Assembly (NCBI GenBank): GCA_963971405.1
Contig: OZ020488.1
Span: 2,232,001 to 2,296,000 of the forward strand
DNA length: 64,000 nt
Source: Psococerastis gibbosa
Taxonomy: Eukaryota > Arthropoda > Insecta > Psocodea > Psocidae
Direction: 5' to 3'
The notes beneath the pieces were generated by a model that was given only the letters and a program-made list of their open reading frames with translations, was not told the origin of the DNA and searched no databases. The first letter of the stretch is position 1. The number at the start of each line of letters is the position of its first letter. The position numbers and the translations under genes are program-made. Shown piece by piece: positions 1 to 12,800 of the stretch.

Positions 1-615
1 AGGAGTCATCTTGGCGCATACTACAACAGTGAGGGATAGGCCCGTTCCCATCAAGTCTCGGTAAAGGTTGCAGCGGATAAAAAAAAAATTGGCCTCAGGC
101 AAGCTTGCATGTGTCAAGTTAAGGATCGTTTTCCAAAACCAAAGGTCCTACAAAAGCTGGTATAGGTCTACCTCTGGGCAATGTTTAACTGCGCGAATTT
201 TTACCGAGTCTTATTGACTCTTATCTGTACTTGATTAAGTCATACTTTCGCCTATTTCATTGCGTCAATGGTAAGCTTGTCTCAGCTTGTCCATTATCGC
301 TTGTGGTCGGTGTTGGTTGAGGTAGAGGACGCATACCATGGCCAATATGTACATCGTACGAATGAAAGGAATCACTTTATTAAAAAAATAAATAAAAATA
401 AGATGATGACCACCGAGTCGGTCCGATTTTAATAAACCTGCAGACTTTCTGTTAGAGAATGCCTATGAATTTCTGTGAAAAAACAGCGAATTAGCACCAA
501 TTCCGAGGCTTGTCCCCATTTTATTGTTCTGTATGTACAGTATATGATTTAAAAAAAAAGTAGTATAGTGACTTTAACCTCCAAAAAAACAATGGCGACA
601 ATTTTGTTACTTCAG
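1..615. other. Upstream intron of Cap-D3, no coding sequence seen
   Basis: No open frame here resembles Cap-D3, so the first visible exon begins at 616 and this stretch is taken as the end of a preceding intron. It contains one copy of a dispersed repeat (about 195-345) that recurs near 26.6, 41.0, 55.1 and 57.8 kb. A pyrimidine-rich acceptor ending in CAG lies at 601-615. Confidence 0.7.
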
Positions 616-892
616 GGCATCTACTACAAGATGCTGAAATGGATGTTTTACGAGGCGATGGCCCCGGCGGCAGCGAGCTATAGGATCGTGGCAATAGAAA
701 TAATCTCGAAATTGATCTACATGAAGCAAGGCGCGTCGGAGCGATCCAATATGGCAGATGGGACTTGTACAATGTCGGGATCTTCGACCTCTATGAGCCA
801 TGTGGAGATCTCCACGCACCTGGGTGATCCTTCCCACATGGAACATGCCGGCGAAATAACTTCTGTTGGCTCGACGTCTTCAAGTACTAGTG
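616..892 (+). CDS. NCAPD3: Cap-D3 exon a (first in window)
   Basis: Starts in phase 0 after the acceptor at 611-615 with GIYYKMLKWMFYEAM and ends in phase 1 at the GTAAGT donor. It encodes an alpha-helical HEAT segment (YRIVAIEIISKLI) followed by a Ser/Thr/Gly-rich loop. The first base of Asp is completed by the next exon. Confidence 0.85.
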
Positions 893-3800
893 GTAAGTCA
901 AGAGAGTAGTAATGTAATTTTCTTAAAACAACAATGTTGAGTTGCTCGACCTACATCAGCCAAATGGAAGGTTCTACGTACTGAAATGGCGATAGTCCCA
1001 TTTCAACAACCGCAAATTAGAACCTGACCTCCGCGAGTTCCTAGATGGTGGAGCGTCGCGTCGTGGAAAACCGAGATGACTGGAGGAGCGTTGTTAAGCA
1101 AACCAAAGTCCATCAGGGGCTGCAGATCCGGAAGAAAAGAGCGTGCACTAGGACGTCATACCAGCTTTCCCCGAACTCTATGTTGTGTTTTACTTGCAGA
1201 CAGACTCGTATCCTTCTGCAAACCAATCGATTACCTGCCACTCGAATTTCGTCGTGTTATGTTGGCCATAGTTATCGACCGAATGCGTGACGAAGCGGTG
1301 ACAGTCCGCGCTAAAGCAATGAACGTGCTGGCGGAAATTGTGAGCAACAGATCGTCACCGACGGTGCAGAAATTGGTGGCCGAAGTCCTGGTGGCTCCTT
1401 ACAGGAGCATGGACGCTATTGATATGGGTGGCAGTGAGAATGGCTTCGTGAAATGGGACACTTTTGTACATTCTATTGATCAGGTAATGTATTTAGAAGA
1501 GTAAATTAATATGGTGTTGTCAGTAGAGACTTAAAAAAAGGAATGGATAGAGTGTTACAATAGCCTAGCCAAAGAAAATGGTGCGCAAAGGCAGTTCTAC
1601 TCCGATAGTACTGAGCCTACGAGATCTGTCGTTTAAGGCGCGGTTTCCACCGACCTGCAAGTGCAAAATACACATACGGTGACGTGGTAGCAGATATCAT
1701 TCATAAAGGCGGGGTTTCCACCGACCTCTCATTGCAGAATGCAAATAACATTGACGGAAATTTTCATTTTACTCTATGCCATAGTTAAATTTGATCAACG
1801 ATCATATAGTAAAATCACAAACAAACTAAAACTAAAAAATGGCGTCATGGGATATGTTAAGTACAAACATTTTAATAGATTACTATAGAAAGAAAAATTT
1901 AAATTTCCGTCAATGTCATTTGCACTCTGCAATGAGAGGTCGGTGGAAACCCCGCCTTAATTAATAATATCTGCTACCACGTCACCGTATGTATACTATG
2001 CACTTGCAGGTCGGTGAAAACCGCGCCATAGCGCCAAAATTGTAAACAAACCATTTTTTTATATTTATTTATTTATGATATTGCTGAAAGGCGCGGTTTC
2101 CACCGACCTGCAAGTGCAAAATACAAATACGGTGACGTGGTAGCAGACATTCTAGACTTAGGCGGGGTTTCCGTCAATGTCATGTGCATTCTGCAATGAG
2201 AGGTCTTCGGAAACCCCGCCTAAGTCTTGAATGTCTGTTACCACGTCACCGTATTTGTATTTAGCCCTAGCCGGTCGGTGGGATATGCGCCTAAGGAAAT
2301 GGGTTGGTGGAAAACACTGAGTCTACTTCAGCAGATGTTTCACTGTGGTGGCCACTACTGATGCACTTGTCACGCCAGCGTTCTGCGATAACCGGTAGAA
2401 AATGCCGCGTCCCAGCCTCCTATTATTTCAAAGGCAATGAAGTCGACAGTAAAAAACAAGAGACTGCAGTACAGTAGATATGTGATTTGTGCACCAGGCA
2501 CCAGCAACAACATGGCGACACGTTGAACTACGGTGTTTTACAAAATACTTGTTTTAAATTGAAATTAAAGGATCATGAAAAATCTGGACTTGGCGGGATT
2601 CTAGCATACGATCTATAATAATAATAATAATAATAATAATGCGTGTATTTATCAAAAAAACATTGCAAATTTTACTGAACCGGTGCCAAAAAGGCGCGTT
2701 GGGATCACCACACAATTTACTGTAGTAGGTTATTTACTTTTTTTTTGGTCAATATTATTGTTGGTTTGATCTGTACCGGGACATCGTGTTACCTCTTGCG
2801 CCACAAGCCCGTCACGTCCAGAGTTCACTAGATCCTCTATATTATGCTCTTCGACAAGATTCGATTGTTATACTGGTTTTCACAGCTACCCGAACAGGTC
2901 TGCGAGCAACTTTATTGCACAATGGCAATCCTTTATTTATTTATCGATTTATTAAATTGACTTAGGTTGAAGAGGCAACCTCCTCGTTAACCGAAATTAG
3001 AGGACCAAGAAAAACCTGGACTTGGCGGATTCGAACCCACGATCCAGCTTTTGGATTTGGTTTTTTGCATTTTTTAAGAAAATTTTGCACAGTAGTGTCT
3101 ATTGGAAATTAGGGTGCTTTTTCCAAGTATAGTCAAAATTAGTTGGAAAAAATTAATATTTTAAATCAAAAAATTACAATGAATTTAGAACATAAAAAGT
3201 ATCTTTTCCCCAATTTTCACGTAAACATTTTTTTTGTGAAAGTTAAAAATACAAAACCAAAACCCCGGTTTTAGGCATTTTTCGCATAAGGGGGCAAGGC
3301 AGGCCACGGACCCGGTAGAGAAGGGGCGTGGTGGAAAGTGTTAGTTTTTGACTAGGCCGAGCTCTATGTAAGTAAAATGACATTAAATAAACACTTGCTT
3401 TGATTTAATTTCAGATGAGGGAACCGGAAACGAGTAAAGCAATGGTTCCGGGCGGTCGTCACGTGATACGACAAGTACTGAATCAGTGTGGGGAGGACCG
3501 AGTGACTGTGCGTCGAGCCGCGCTATTATTACTAGTACAGATATTCAAGCTCAACGCCAAGTGGATGACCAAGCAAAATGTAGAGGTTAGTTAAATGAGT
3601 ATTTACAGTCAAAAAATTAAATTTAAATCGCATTCGATGAATGTGGTTACTAGGGCTCTATATTAGACAAGTATTGTCATCCGACATTTTGAAGTCTGGT
3701 GTTTAAGACGACTATTCCACTTGTCAATATTCCGTCATTTGTGCATCAATAATTGATGATATTTTTGTTGTATGGAGACTATTATGTAGATACTTAACTT

Positions 3801-6800
3801 ATCTATTAAAAATTAAGTTATAATATGGCAAAGACTTGAAGCCTGTCTTTTCCTGCTGGAACCATACCATTGGTTATGGCTTCATGGACACGGCAAAATC
3901 AAACCATATGAGAATTTTTCTCTGAATAATTCCAAATTATGGCTACATTCATAAGCCCGTATTCTATAACATGATGCTTTAGAGGGGCTATGAAATCCTG
4001 TCCCACTGCAGCAATGGAGATAGTACTGGACTTCCCACCCATCCATGTTGCAGTGGAAACTTCAGCCGAAATGGCATTATTAGGAGTGGAATGGCAATTA
4101 AGAGAGACTCAGCCTCTCTGACTACGTCTGACCACTGCCTGGATATGCCAAGCGATAGAATCCATCCAGAATACTGTTTTGGGAGGGAATTCGAAACTAT
4201 ATTAGGGACAATGAAAGAATGCTGCGAATCAGCAGGAATTCTCAATAGTCACACAATCAAGTGGTTTACTGATGGCTCTAGGCTAGGAAGTACAAAACCA
4301 AGAACAGGCCTTGGCGTCTTTGGTCCTGGGGTTAAATATCTGGAGTCTCTTGTGGAGACAACTATAGTCTTGCAGATTCTGTAATGAAGGTGCGGAGGAC
4401 CTGCAATGTGATGCGGTGCAATCGCACGAAGAAGAGCAGCATGCTCGGGAAGCTTGCAGTTACATGTGAAAGACCTACCACTTCTGAATCCCCTCAAGAT
4501 CCTGGCTCTCCTGAGGGAGATAGGCCTCGAGAAAGTGATGTAGAAGTGATATGATGTAGATACTTTGTTGTAGGGGGCACAATAGGCCAATAGGCTTAAA
4601 TGCACACAGGTAACACCTGTACCCCAATTAAAATTAAAATAAAATAAAAATGGTAAAGACTTGATGCATAAATGACGGAATATTGACGAGTGGAATAGCC
4701 GCCTATGCAAGACATTGGGTGTTTACTTATTTATTTTTAGAAATTTAACGTTGTTTATTTATTATTATTTAAAAAAAAAAACATTCTACCAATTAGGGAA
4801 GTGCTTCATAAAAAAATACTAAAACGTGTTTTCGTTCTTTTTAATCTTTTATTGTACTTTCTTACAATACTTACCATATAGGATTCAAAATGGCGGATAA
4901 CAATAGCCGGGTATATAGTGGCTTAGTGGGTCAATTCCACTGGAAATGTTGATCATTTTTAGAGCACTTTATACTGCCTGTAACCAACGTCAATAAAATA
5001 ATTTATAAAATATATGTAGATGGCGCCTAACTATAAGCTAAGTATTTCCGATAGCTGTAAAACGTAAGGGGAAAAATAGCAAAGAAAATGTCTCCTGGTT
5101 GTAGGGTTTCAACCAGGCGTGTAAGATGACCGAGATTAAGCTTGGGGAAGCTTTTAAGGTTGCCAAGGACCCAAGGTCAAGTGCGCAGAACTTACTACTC
5201 CTGTATTTTATTGTAAGCCCTGCCTGCTGGATGGATAATGCATTTTTCATTATTTATATTGGAACCCTACAAACTCGCCCACATTTCCTTTGACCACCTT
5301 TGCCATTGTCCCATATGTTTCATCTGTTCTTATTTTATTAAATTAATAAAATGAATAATCTGACAAACAGGCGCAGTAAGCTCTGGTCAGTTGACCTTGA
5401 CCTTCACAGTCTAAATATTGGACTTCATTGGGTTTACCTTACCCCCTTAGCATCGGAAACGACTTAGTGCCGCTTCACCGCATGCGCTGTGGATAGCCAT
5501 CGATGCCACGATGATGGATGGGCAGGAAGAAGTAATAGGAAGGCTGAGATGAAAGAAAAAGCTTCTTTCGTAGCGCAGAAATAGAACCTCTAACATGGTT
5601 TCCCCCTTTCAGACGTTTGGCCGGCACTGTCGTGAGAAATCCATGTCTATCCGTAAGGAGATGGTGGGGTGGGTGACGGACCTCATGCTCTTCTACCCCA
5701 GCCACCATGAGCTGACTCAGCTATGGGTGGTGGAAGTCATACCGCAGGTCAAAGATCGAGAGATTCGAGTGCAGGAGAATGTGATGCAGGTAAGCAACGA
5801 ATTTTTACTTGTGAAAGCCTACGCTTGTCCTATGCCATTGTCCCCAATGCTTTTTCAAAAGTTATTGGGAGCACAAAGAAAATAACAATAGAATAGGGTG
5901 GCCAAAGAAGGAATTCATGGATCAACTGAAGGGGGCGCAGGAGCTCGAACGTACCATGAGCTGAAGGGAGGGCGTAGCTAACAACCTTGAGATCTTGACA
6001 TTGTGACCTCTGAAGAAAAACCTTAGCGGCAATGTGCGCTACTCGCTTACCCTCGACACTGGAAATAAAGAAAAACATTGTCGCAGTTGCCTACGTTCCA
6101 TACCTTTACCAGATCATCTTTTGAAACCTCTAGGACCTAGGCAGCCAGTATCTGTCCTAGATGTGGTTTGGTAATATTTTGCTTGTAGGTAGGTCCTCAA
6201 CAAAACAATTCATCTAGCCACTGGATCAAATGCGGCAGATAATGGGCGAGCCGCCCTCGCAATTGCCAGACTGTCATAAATAGGCAACCAATGCGTTTCC
6301 TGGTTGCCTGTCTTTTATAATGTGGCAATCAAACGCCCGAGCCAAATCTAGATATATGTTCCAGGTTCTCTCCAAAATAGTTCTCTGCAACATCAAGCCA
6401 CTGGATAAGACGCGGTCCAGCATGGACGAGCTACCCTGGCGCTTGCTAATGCACATAGCCAAGCTGAACATGAAGAGTTTCCTGGTGGAAGCTTGCCTTC
6501 AGTGGCGCAACAAGAGCACCCCCGAACTGGGACCAGCAAAAATATCGGCCATTATGAGCCACATTGGTTCTGACCGGAACACGGCCGCCTGGGTGCTATT
6601 GTCCTCAATATCCGAGTACTATGATACTGAGAACCCTCAGCCCATTATGGACTATTACATCGAAACGGTCGCAATGGTAAGTTATAACTTTGGTTGTACA
6701 TCTATATTATATTGCTTTCATTATTATAAACTCCCGGGTGTGGCGGGTATGGAAAATTCTTTCTTAGTTAATCGTACGTGACAGCTGCACAGGTATAGCA

Positions 6801-9800
6801 TTAAGTCCGCTGGGTTCGGACAGTAATTGAACAAAAGCCATTATTTCTTTATTTATATACTTTAAAAAGGAGTTCAAAAATGTTCAAGTGCTAAGTAAAT
6901 TTCATACTTTCATAGTCTGAATGCATACTTCCAAACGTTTCTTCAACATCTGCTGTCGACATCTTTAGTGGTTGAACCTAGAACTTGTAAGTTGGAGTTG
7001 AGTAGCAACCGTTGCTACTACCGCGGCTAATCAGTCCTGATTCTATTCTGTTACTGCATCACGTTGATAACAATGTTAGCTGCTTGCATGCGGCAACGTA
7101 TGTTATATTAAGAAACTTGGCGACTATACTTTTGTATCTTATGCAGGGTTTGGGGGATCATGGCAATGCCAACCTGGTGCTAACCACACTGTGGAACTGG
7201 TGGCAGAAGCTAGCCAAAGACTCGCAGCTGTCTTTGATGCGAAGGTTGGCCGGAGACTTGGCAAACTTAAGAGTGCCGCCGTACATTGTATCCCAGGTGG
7301 TGACGATTCTTACGGAGCAGATGGTTATGCTGGGCCTGGACGAAGAGCAGGGTAGGAAGGACGTGGCTATGTGGGCTGTAGAACAAACACAGGTGTGTAA
7401 ATGTAAAAATAGCTAGATAACCAGAAGATAGGGAACTGCGAATGTTTGACAGTAACGTTTCTTTGCAGAAATTTTTCTGAGCATTTTGTTACATGATGTG
7501 TGCCTCTTTCTGACACAGATCAGTCACTATTATTGAATGAGTGATTGGTTTGAGAACTGTGGCCAATCGGGGTTTGTGCTGGCCACATGTCATGTATCGA
7601 AATTTAGAGGATTATTTCTGATCTAGGTCTATTTTTTTACGGCTCTACGATCGGTATTTCCTGTGAAAATCTACTTTGTACAAAAACACTAAGGGGTCCG
7701 ATTTGCTCCTAATAACCTAGCCTCTTAATCCTCCTGATTACACACATTCTAATATTTTTCCCAATATTCGATCCAATTAATATCGGTCACTGAAAAATTG
7801 GTACAGTGCTCTAGTATAATACCAAAATTCAGAATCAAATCGTATATTCAAAATAATCAATCCAAATATTTCTTCAATCTAATAAATATCTTCACTATTG
7901 TATTTCAGACGTGTGAACGACATTTGGAGGTGTGCCTAACGGATGTCAACGTCAACCCCGGCAAATGTGACAAGTGCTTGTTCTACGTCACACTCCTCGG
8001 CTGTCTCGCAGATATTCATCCGGACCAAATCTGCCAGCAAACCTTCGATCTTCTCTTTAAGTTCGTTATGACGCGACGTAAGTACTGTCTGATCCTGAAT
8101 ATCGTTTTTTTTTCTCCTTGCATCTTTATTTAGGTGAAAGTCGTTGTGCAGTCGATAACGATCTGAACTTTCGTAATGGAAGTCAGGTTGGTCTCATTCA
8201 CCTCATTCTCATTCTTAACAATATAAAAACGTTCACGTGTTACATAGGAAATAAAATTACGGATTTTGAGCTAAACAATATAAACCTTAGACTAAGGAAA
8301 CAAAAGCTGCAGTCTATGGTGTGGAGCATTCTATTATATAGGTGTGAGACATGGTGTATCAAGGAAAGAGACCTCAAAAAACAAGAAGCCTTCGAGATGC
8401 GGTCCAATCGTCGCATTCTACGAATGTCATGTTACCAATGAGGAAGTTCTAACGAGAATAAGCGAAAAGAAAATTGGTTGCATCCATATCTGCAAGAAGG
8501 GCAGACTGCATTGGACATCTACTATGACATGCTAACATTGTCAGTTGCATCATAGAAGGTGAAAATCGACCGGGACGTCCACGAATAGAATATGCCCAGC
8601 AAGTGAAGGAAGACTTGTGGATCACATCCCATGTGGAGTTGAAGAGGGCATGCCAGAATCGCGAAGATTGAAAACATTGCTGTAAAAGGTTGCTGCCAAC
8701 CAGCCATCATCCGGCTCCAGCTTGTAGACGATGCCGATGGCAACCCCCTCTGCAGAACAGTCTATTGTCTAAGGGAGTCTCGGGATGATAAAAAAATGAA
8801 CGCTGAAGCTCATAAGAACCTATTAAATTAAAGAGAGCTTAGGGTTACTTACCAGGAGAGAGAAAAATAATTATTACTGTAATATTTCCATTTATTTTGC
8901 AGATGCTGGCATAGATCGCCCGCTGAGCGACCTGAAAGCCGCGGGAGTGATATCATTGGGCAAGATGGCCCTGCGAGACAATTTCATTGCAAGTAAACTG
9001 GTGTCCGGGTTATCCGTGCTCATGAACAGGTCCACGGATTTGATCCTGCTTAACAACGTAGTCGTGGCTGTTGCTGAAATTGGTGAAAGGTACGTATGCT
9101 ACCGCCTACGTTAGACATGTGGCAAGCAACGTGCAAAACTAATGCAATAGGACTCTTTTATAGCATGAGGTTTGGCGCGCCTTCTTCTTTCCTCCTAGTG
9201 TGGCGTGCGCAGTGTGAGAGGGTCGCCCTGGTCCCATTTCTTATACTCCACCCGGTTGGTTCATCAGAATAGAAGGGATGGCTCCGACACGTAAAGCGAA
9301 TGGATAGCAGCAGGTGTGAGAGGAGATAGCTAGATGGGAGAAATAGAGGCAACACGAAGAAGATAAAGACCAAGGGAGAGATATAGAGACCATATTGAGG
9401 ACGATCTCAGAAGAGAGAGCTAGATGGGAGAAATAGAGGCAACACGAAGAAGATAAAGACCAAGGGAGAGATATAGAGACCATATTGAGGACGATCTCAG
9501 AAGAGTGGGAGTGAGAATCAGAGGAAGTGCTGAATAATGGGGAGTGGAGAGATTTCTACTCTCAAACCACTTGTGACCACCCAGCGCTTCCTCCTGCTCT
9601 AGTCCCTCCCTCCTCATTTCTGTACCGCTTCCTGGGTCTTCCTCTCTTTCATGTAGAATAGAATAGAATAGAAAAATTGTTTATTACATCACACAGCCGT
9701 AGCCCTTATGTGTATAAATATTACATAATGTAAAGCGAAAAAACAACTACAAAAATTCCTACCGTTTATAGCCTATTGTAACTTCTTATTAAATAATTTA

Positions 9801-12800
9801 AATTCATAAAAAAAAAACTACCTAACTACCAAAGAACAACGTGATATATAAATATATCCTAACTACCATTCTTACAATAAAATTTGGTTACAAGTTCCTC
9901 TGAATAATTCCAAGCTTTGCATAAATGGATCTAAGGTGTCATGATCATTTAGTAAATGAGTGAGCCTGTTTATTGGAGAATTTATGGCTACGTCAATCCT
10001 GTTTTGCGGCTGGTAAAATAAGTTAAAATTTCTTGTTGGAAACTGGGGTACAATAAAATTTAGTTTGCTCAAGAAATTTTGATTGTCTTCTAGGCCATTT
10101 AATACTTTATAGATATATATGGCATCAGCAATTTTACGTCGTGTGCACAGACTCTTCGCCTCATATTTTTCTAACAGAGTAGAATATGGTATATATGTGG
10201 GATCAATTTTATCAAACTTTCTCGTCAAATATTTTAAGAATTTTTTTGCACTTTTTCAATTTGTTTTATTTTGGTTTGGTGGTAAGGATTCCACACCACA
10301 CTACCATATTCAAGCTTGCTTCGAACAAATGAGTTGAATAATACCATAATCGTTTTCCATTCCAGGAAATAAACCGAGCATCTTTTCCTAACATACGATA
10401 GGCCTCATTAACTTTTTTACTTATGTGGTTTTTGAACGTTAGTTTAGAGTCAAAGATAACGCCCAGATCCTGTGTCTCTTCCTTTCTCACTAAAGGTCTA
10501 TCTAACAGTGTGTACTCATTCAATATTATATCATGTTTTAACGTATATGTTATGATAAAGCATTTTTCTACATTTAGTTGAAGCTTATTTCTTTCACACC
10601 ATTCTACCACTCTTTCTATGTCCCTTTGGAGTAATTTACAGTCATTTCTGTCAGTAATTTTTTTACACAGTTTAAAATCATCTGCAAATAGATAACAACT
10701 GCAACTTCTTATTACCTCTGGTAGATCATTTATCATTAATAGAAAACATAACGGTCCTAGATTTGATCCTTGTGGTAACGATGAGTTAATTGAATAGGTT
10801 TCCGAGTAACTACCATTATATAATACTGTTTGTGTCCTACCACATAAGTAAGAGTGAAAGAGTTCTATCAGTTCATCAGAAAATCCAAATTGTCTTAATT
10901 TCCTTAGTAGGACTTCGAAATCCACTAGATCAAAGGCTTTGCGATAGTCTGTATACACAACGTCAAATTGAAGCCTATTATTGAAGCTTAAAATAATTTC
11001 TTCTTCAAAGTTCACTAGATTTGTCACTGTTCACCGCTTACTCATGAAACCGTACTGATGCTCAGAAATTAGAGATTTCACTTGTTGAATAATTTTTTTA
11101 TACAGAATAGATTCTAATATTTTATATATTATTATATATATTATTATATATTTTATATTTTACTTGGAGTGCTCAAAAGTGAAATTGGCCTATACTGATT
11201 AATCTGTTTCGCCATCGGCGTTTTAGGTATAGGGCATACAATGGAGTTTTTCCATACGGTAGGAAACTTGTTATTTTTAAGTGACAAGTTGCAAATATAC
11301 CACATTGGATCAATGAGAAAGGTTGAATATAATTTATAAAAGAATTGTGGTATTTCATCTCTTCCTTTCGAATTTTTAGGCATTAATTTTTTAAATGCTT
11401 CAATGATATCACTCCTTTGAAGACAACCAATTTTTACCATATTAACTCCTACAGGTATTGGTTCTGAAATAATGGCCTGTAAATCAAAGCTGGGTGGATG
11501 CTGCGCGTACACTGATTTAAAGTAGCTGGCAAATGCTTGTGTTTTTTCTTTATCGTGTAGTAAAATGTTTCCATTATTTAACAACACTTGATCACCATTT
11601 GAATTTGACTTTTTACTTTTAATAAATTTCCAAAAATCCACTGGATTCTCCACTATATTTTTTTCTTGTTGACCATTATAAGTCCGTAAAACTTGCTTAA
11701 TTTCTATTTTTAACTCGCTGCGGACTTTTGAATAAGATGCATAGTCTGAACCTAAATTATTTTTTTTAAATTGTTTTCTTAGACGTTCTTTCAACTTAAT
11801 TTTATTTATAATTTCTTTGGTAAACCAGATAGGCCACTTGCTCTTTTTAAAAGAAATTTTAGCCTCTACCTCCCGATCATATCACTTCGCGCACGTGCTG
11901 TTATCCATTCCCTGTATTTACCCGAATCAGTATGGTCTTCGCCACCACCGGTTTCTCGTCCCCATTCATTCAGAACAAGCAGTTCATTCCTGATCTGATC
12001 GGCTTAGTCTCTGGTGGGCTATTCTGACTGTCAGTATCAATATAACTTTAATTGTATGCAGGCATACCTGAAATGCATAAATAAGTCGGCTGTACAGGCC
12101 TGTAGAGCCGACTCTCATGATTGATCTGCTCCTCGCAGTGTATTACTCTGACGTTTTATTATTCATATTTTTGAATTTCAGCTATGCCAACTTGATAGAG
12201 TATCTGTTGTCCTCACTCTGCCGGTGCCTAAAGAGCTGACACCGCTGTGTTAAGGAGATCCCGTTAGTTCTCATGATTGACCTACTAGGTACATTAGAAT
12301 TATCTGAAACCTCGCGGTGCACTGTTGTCCCATTTTATTATACTTATTCTTGCATTTCAGGTATGCCAACTTGATAGAGCCCCTGGTGTCCCCATTATGC
12401 CTGTGTTTGAAGAGCCGACACCTTTCCCTTCAGGAGACCACGTTAAAGATATTAATCGAGCTGCTACAAGAGGATTATTTGAAACCTCGCGGTGCTCTAC
12501 TCTATCATTTGATGTCCCTGACTGTGTCCCCCAACGCCCACACTGTCTGCATTGTCAAGGTCTACTTTACGAACTGCCTATTTGCCAAAGGCACTGTGGT
12601 ACGTGTGAAAATTAACCTGTTTATTGTGTGACAGGCTAGGTCTTCCTTTTCCTTCGTAGTTACCTAGGCTCAGACAGGTAGCTTCCTAGCAGAAAAAGAC
12701 ACGACTACCCTGCGGTAATGCTGGGAAGCTGTTCAGGACTGTTCGTAGGAGGAAAAGAAGGACAGATTTGGCTAGAAGCGCTGCTGGTGTTAATATCCAT

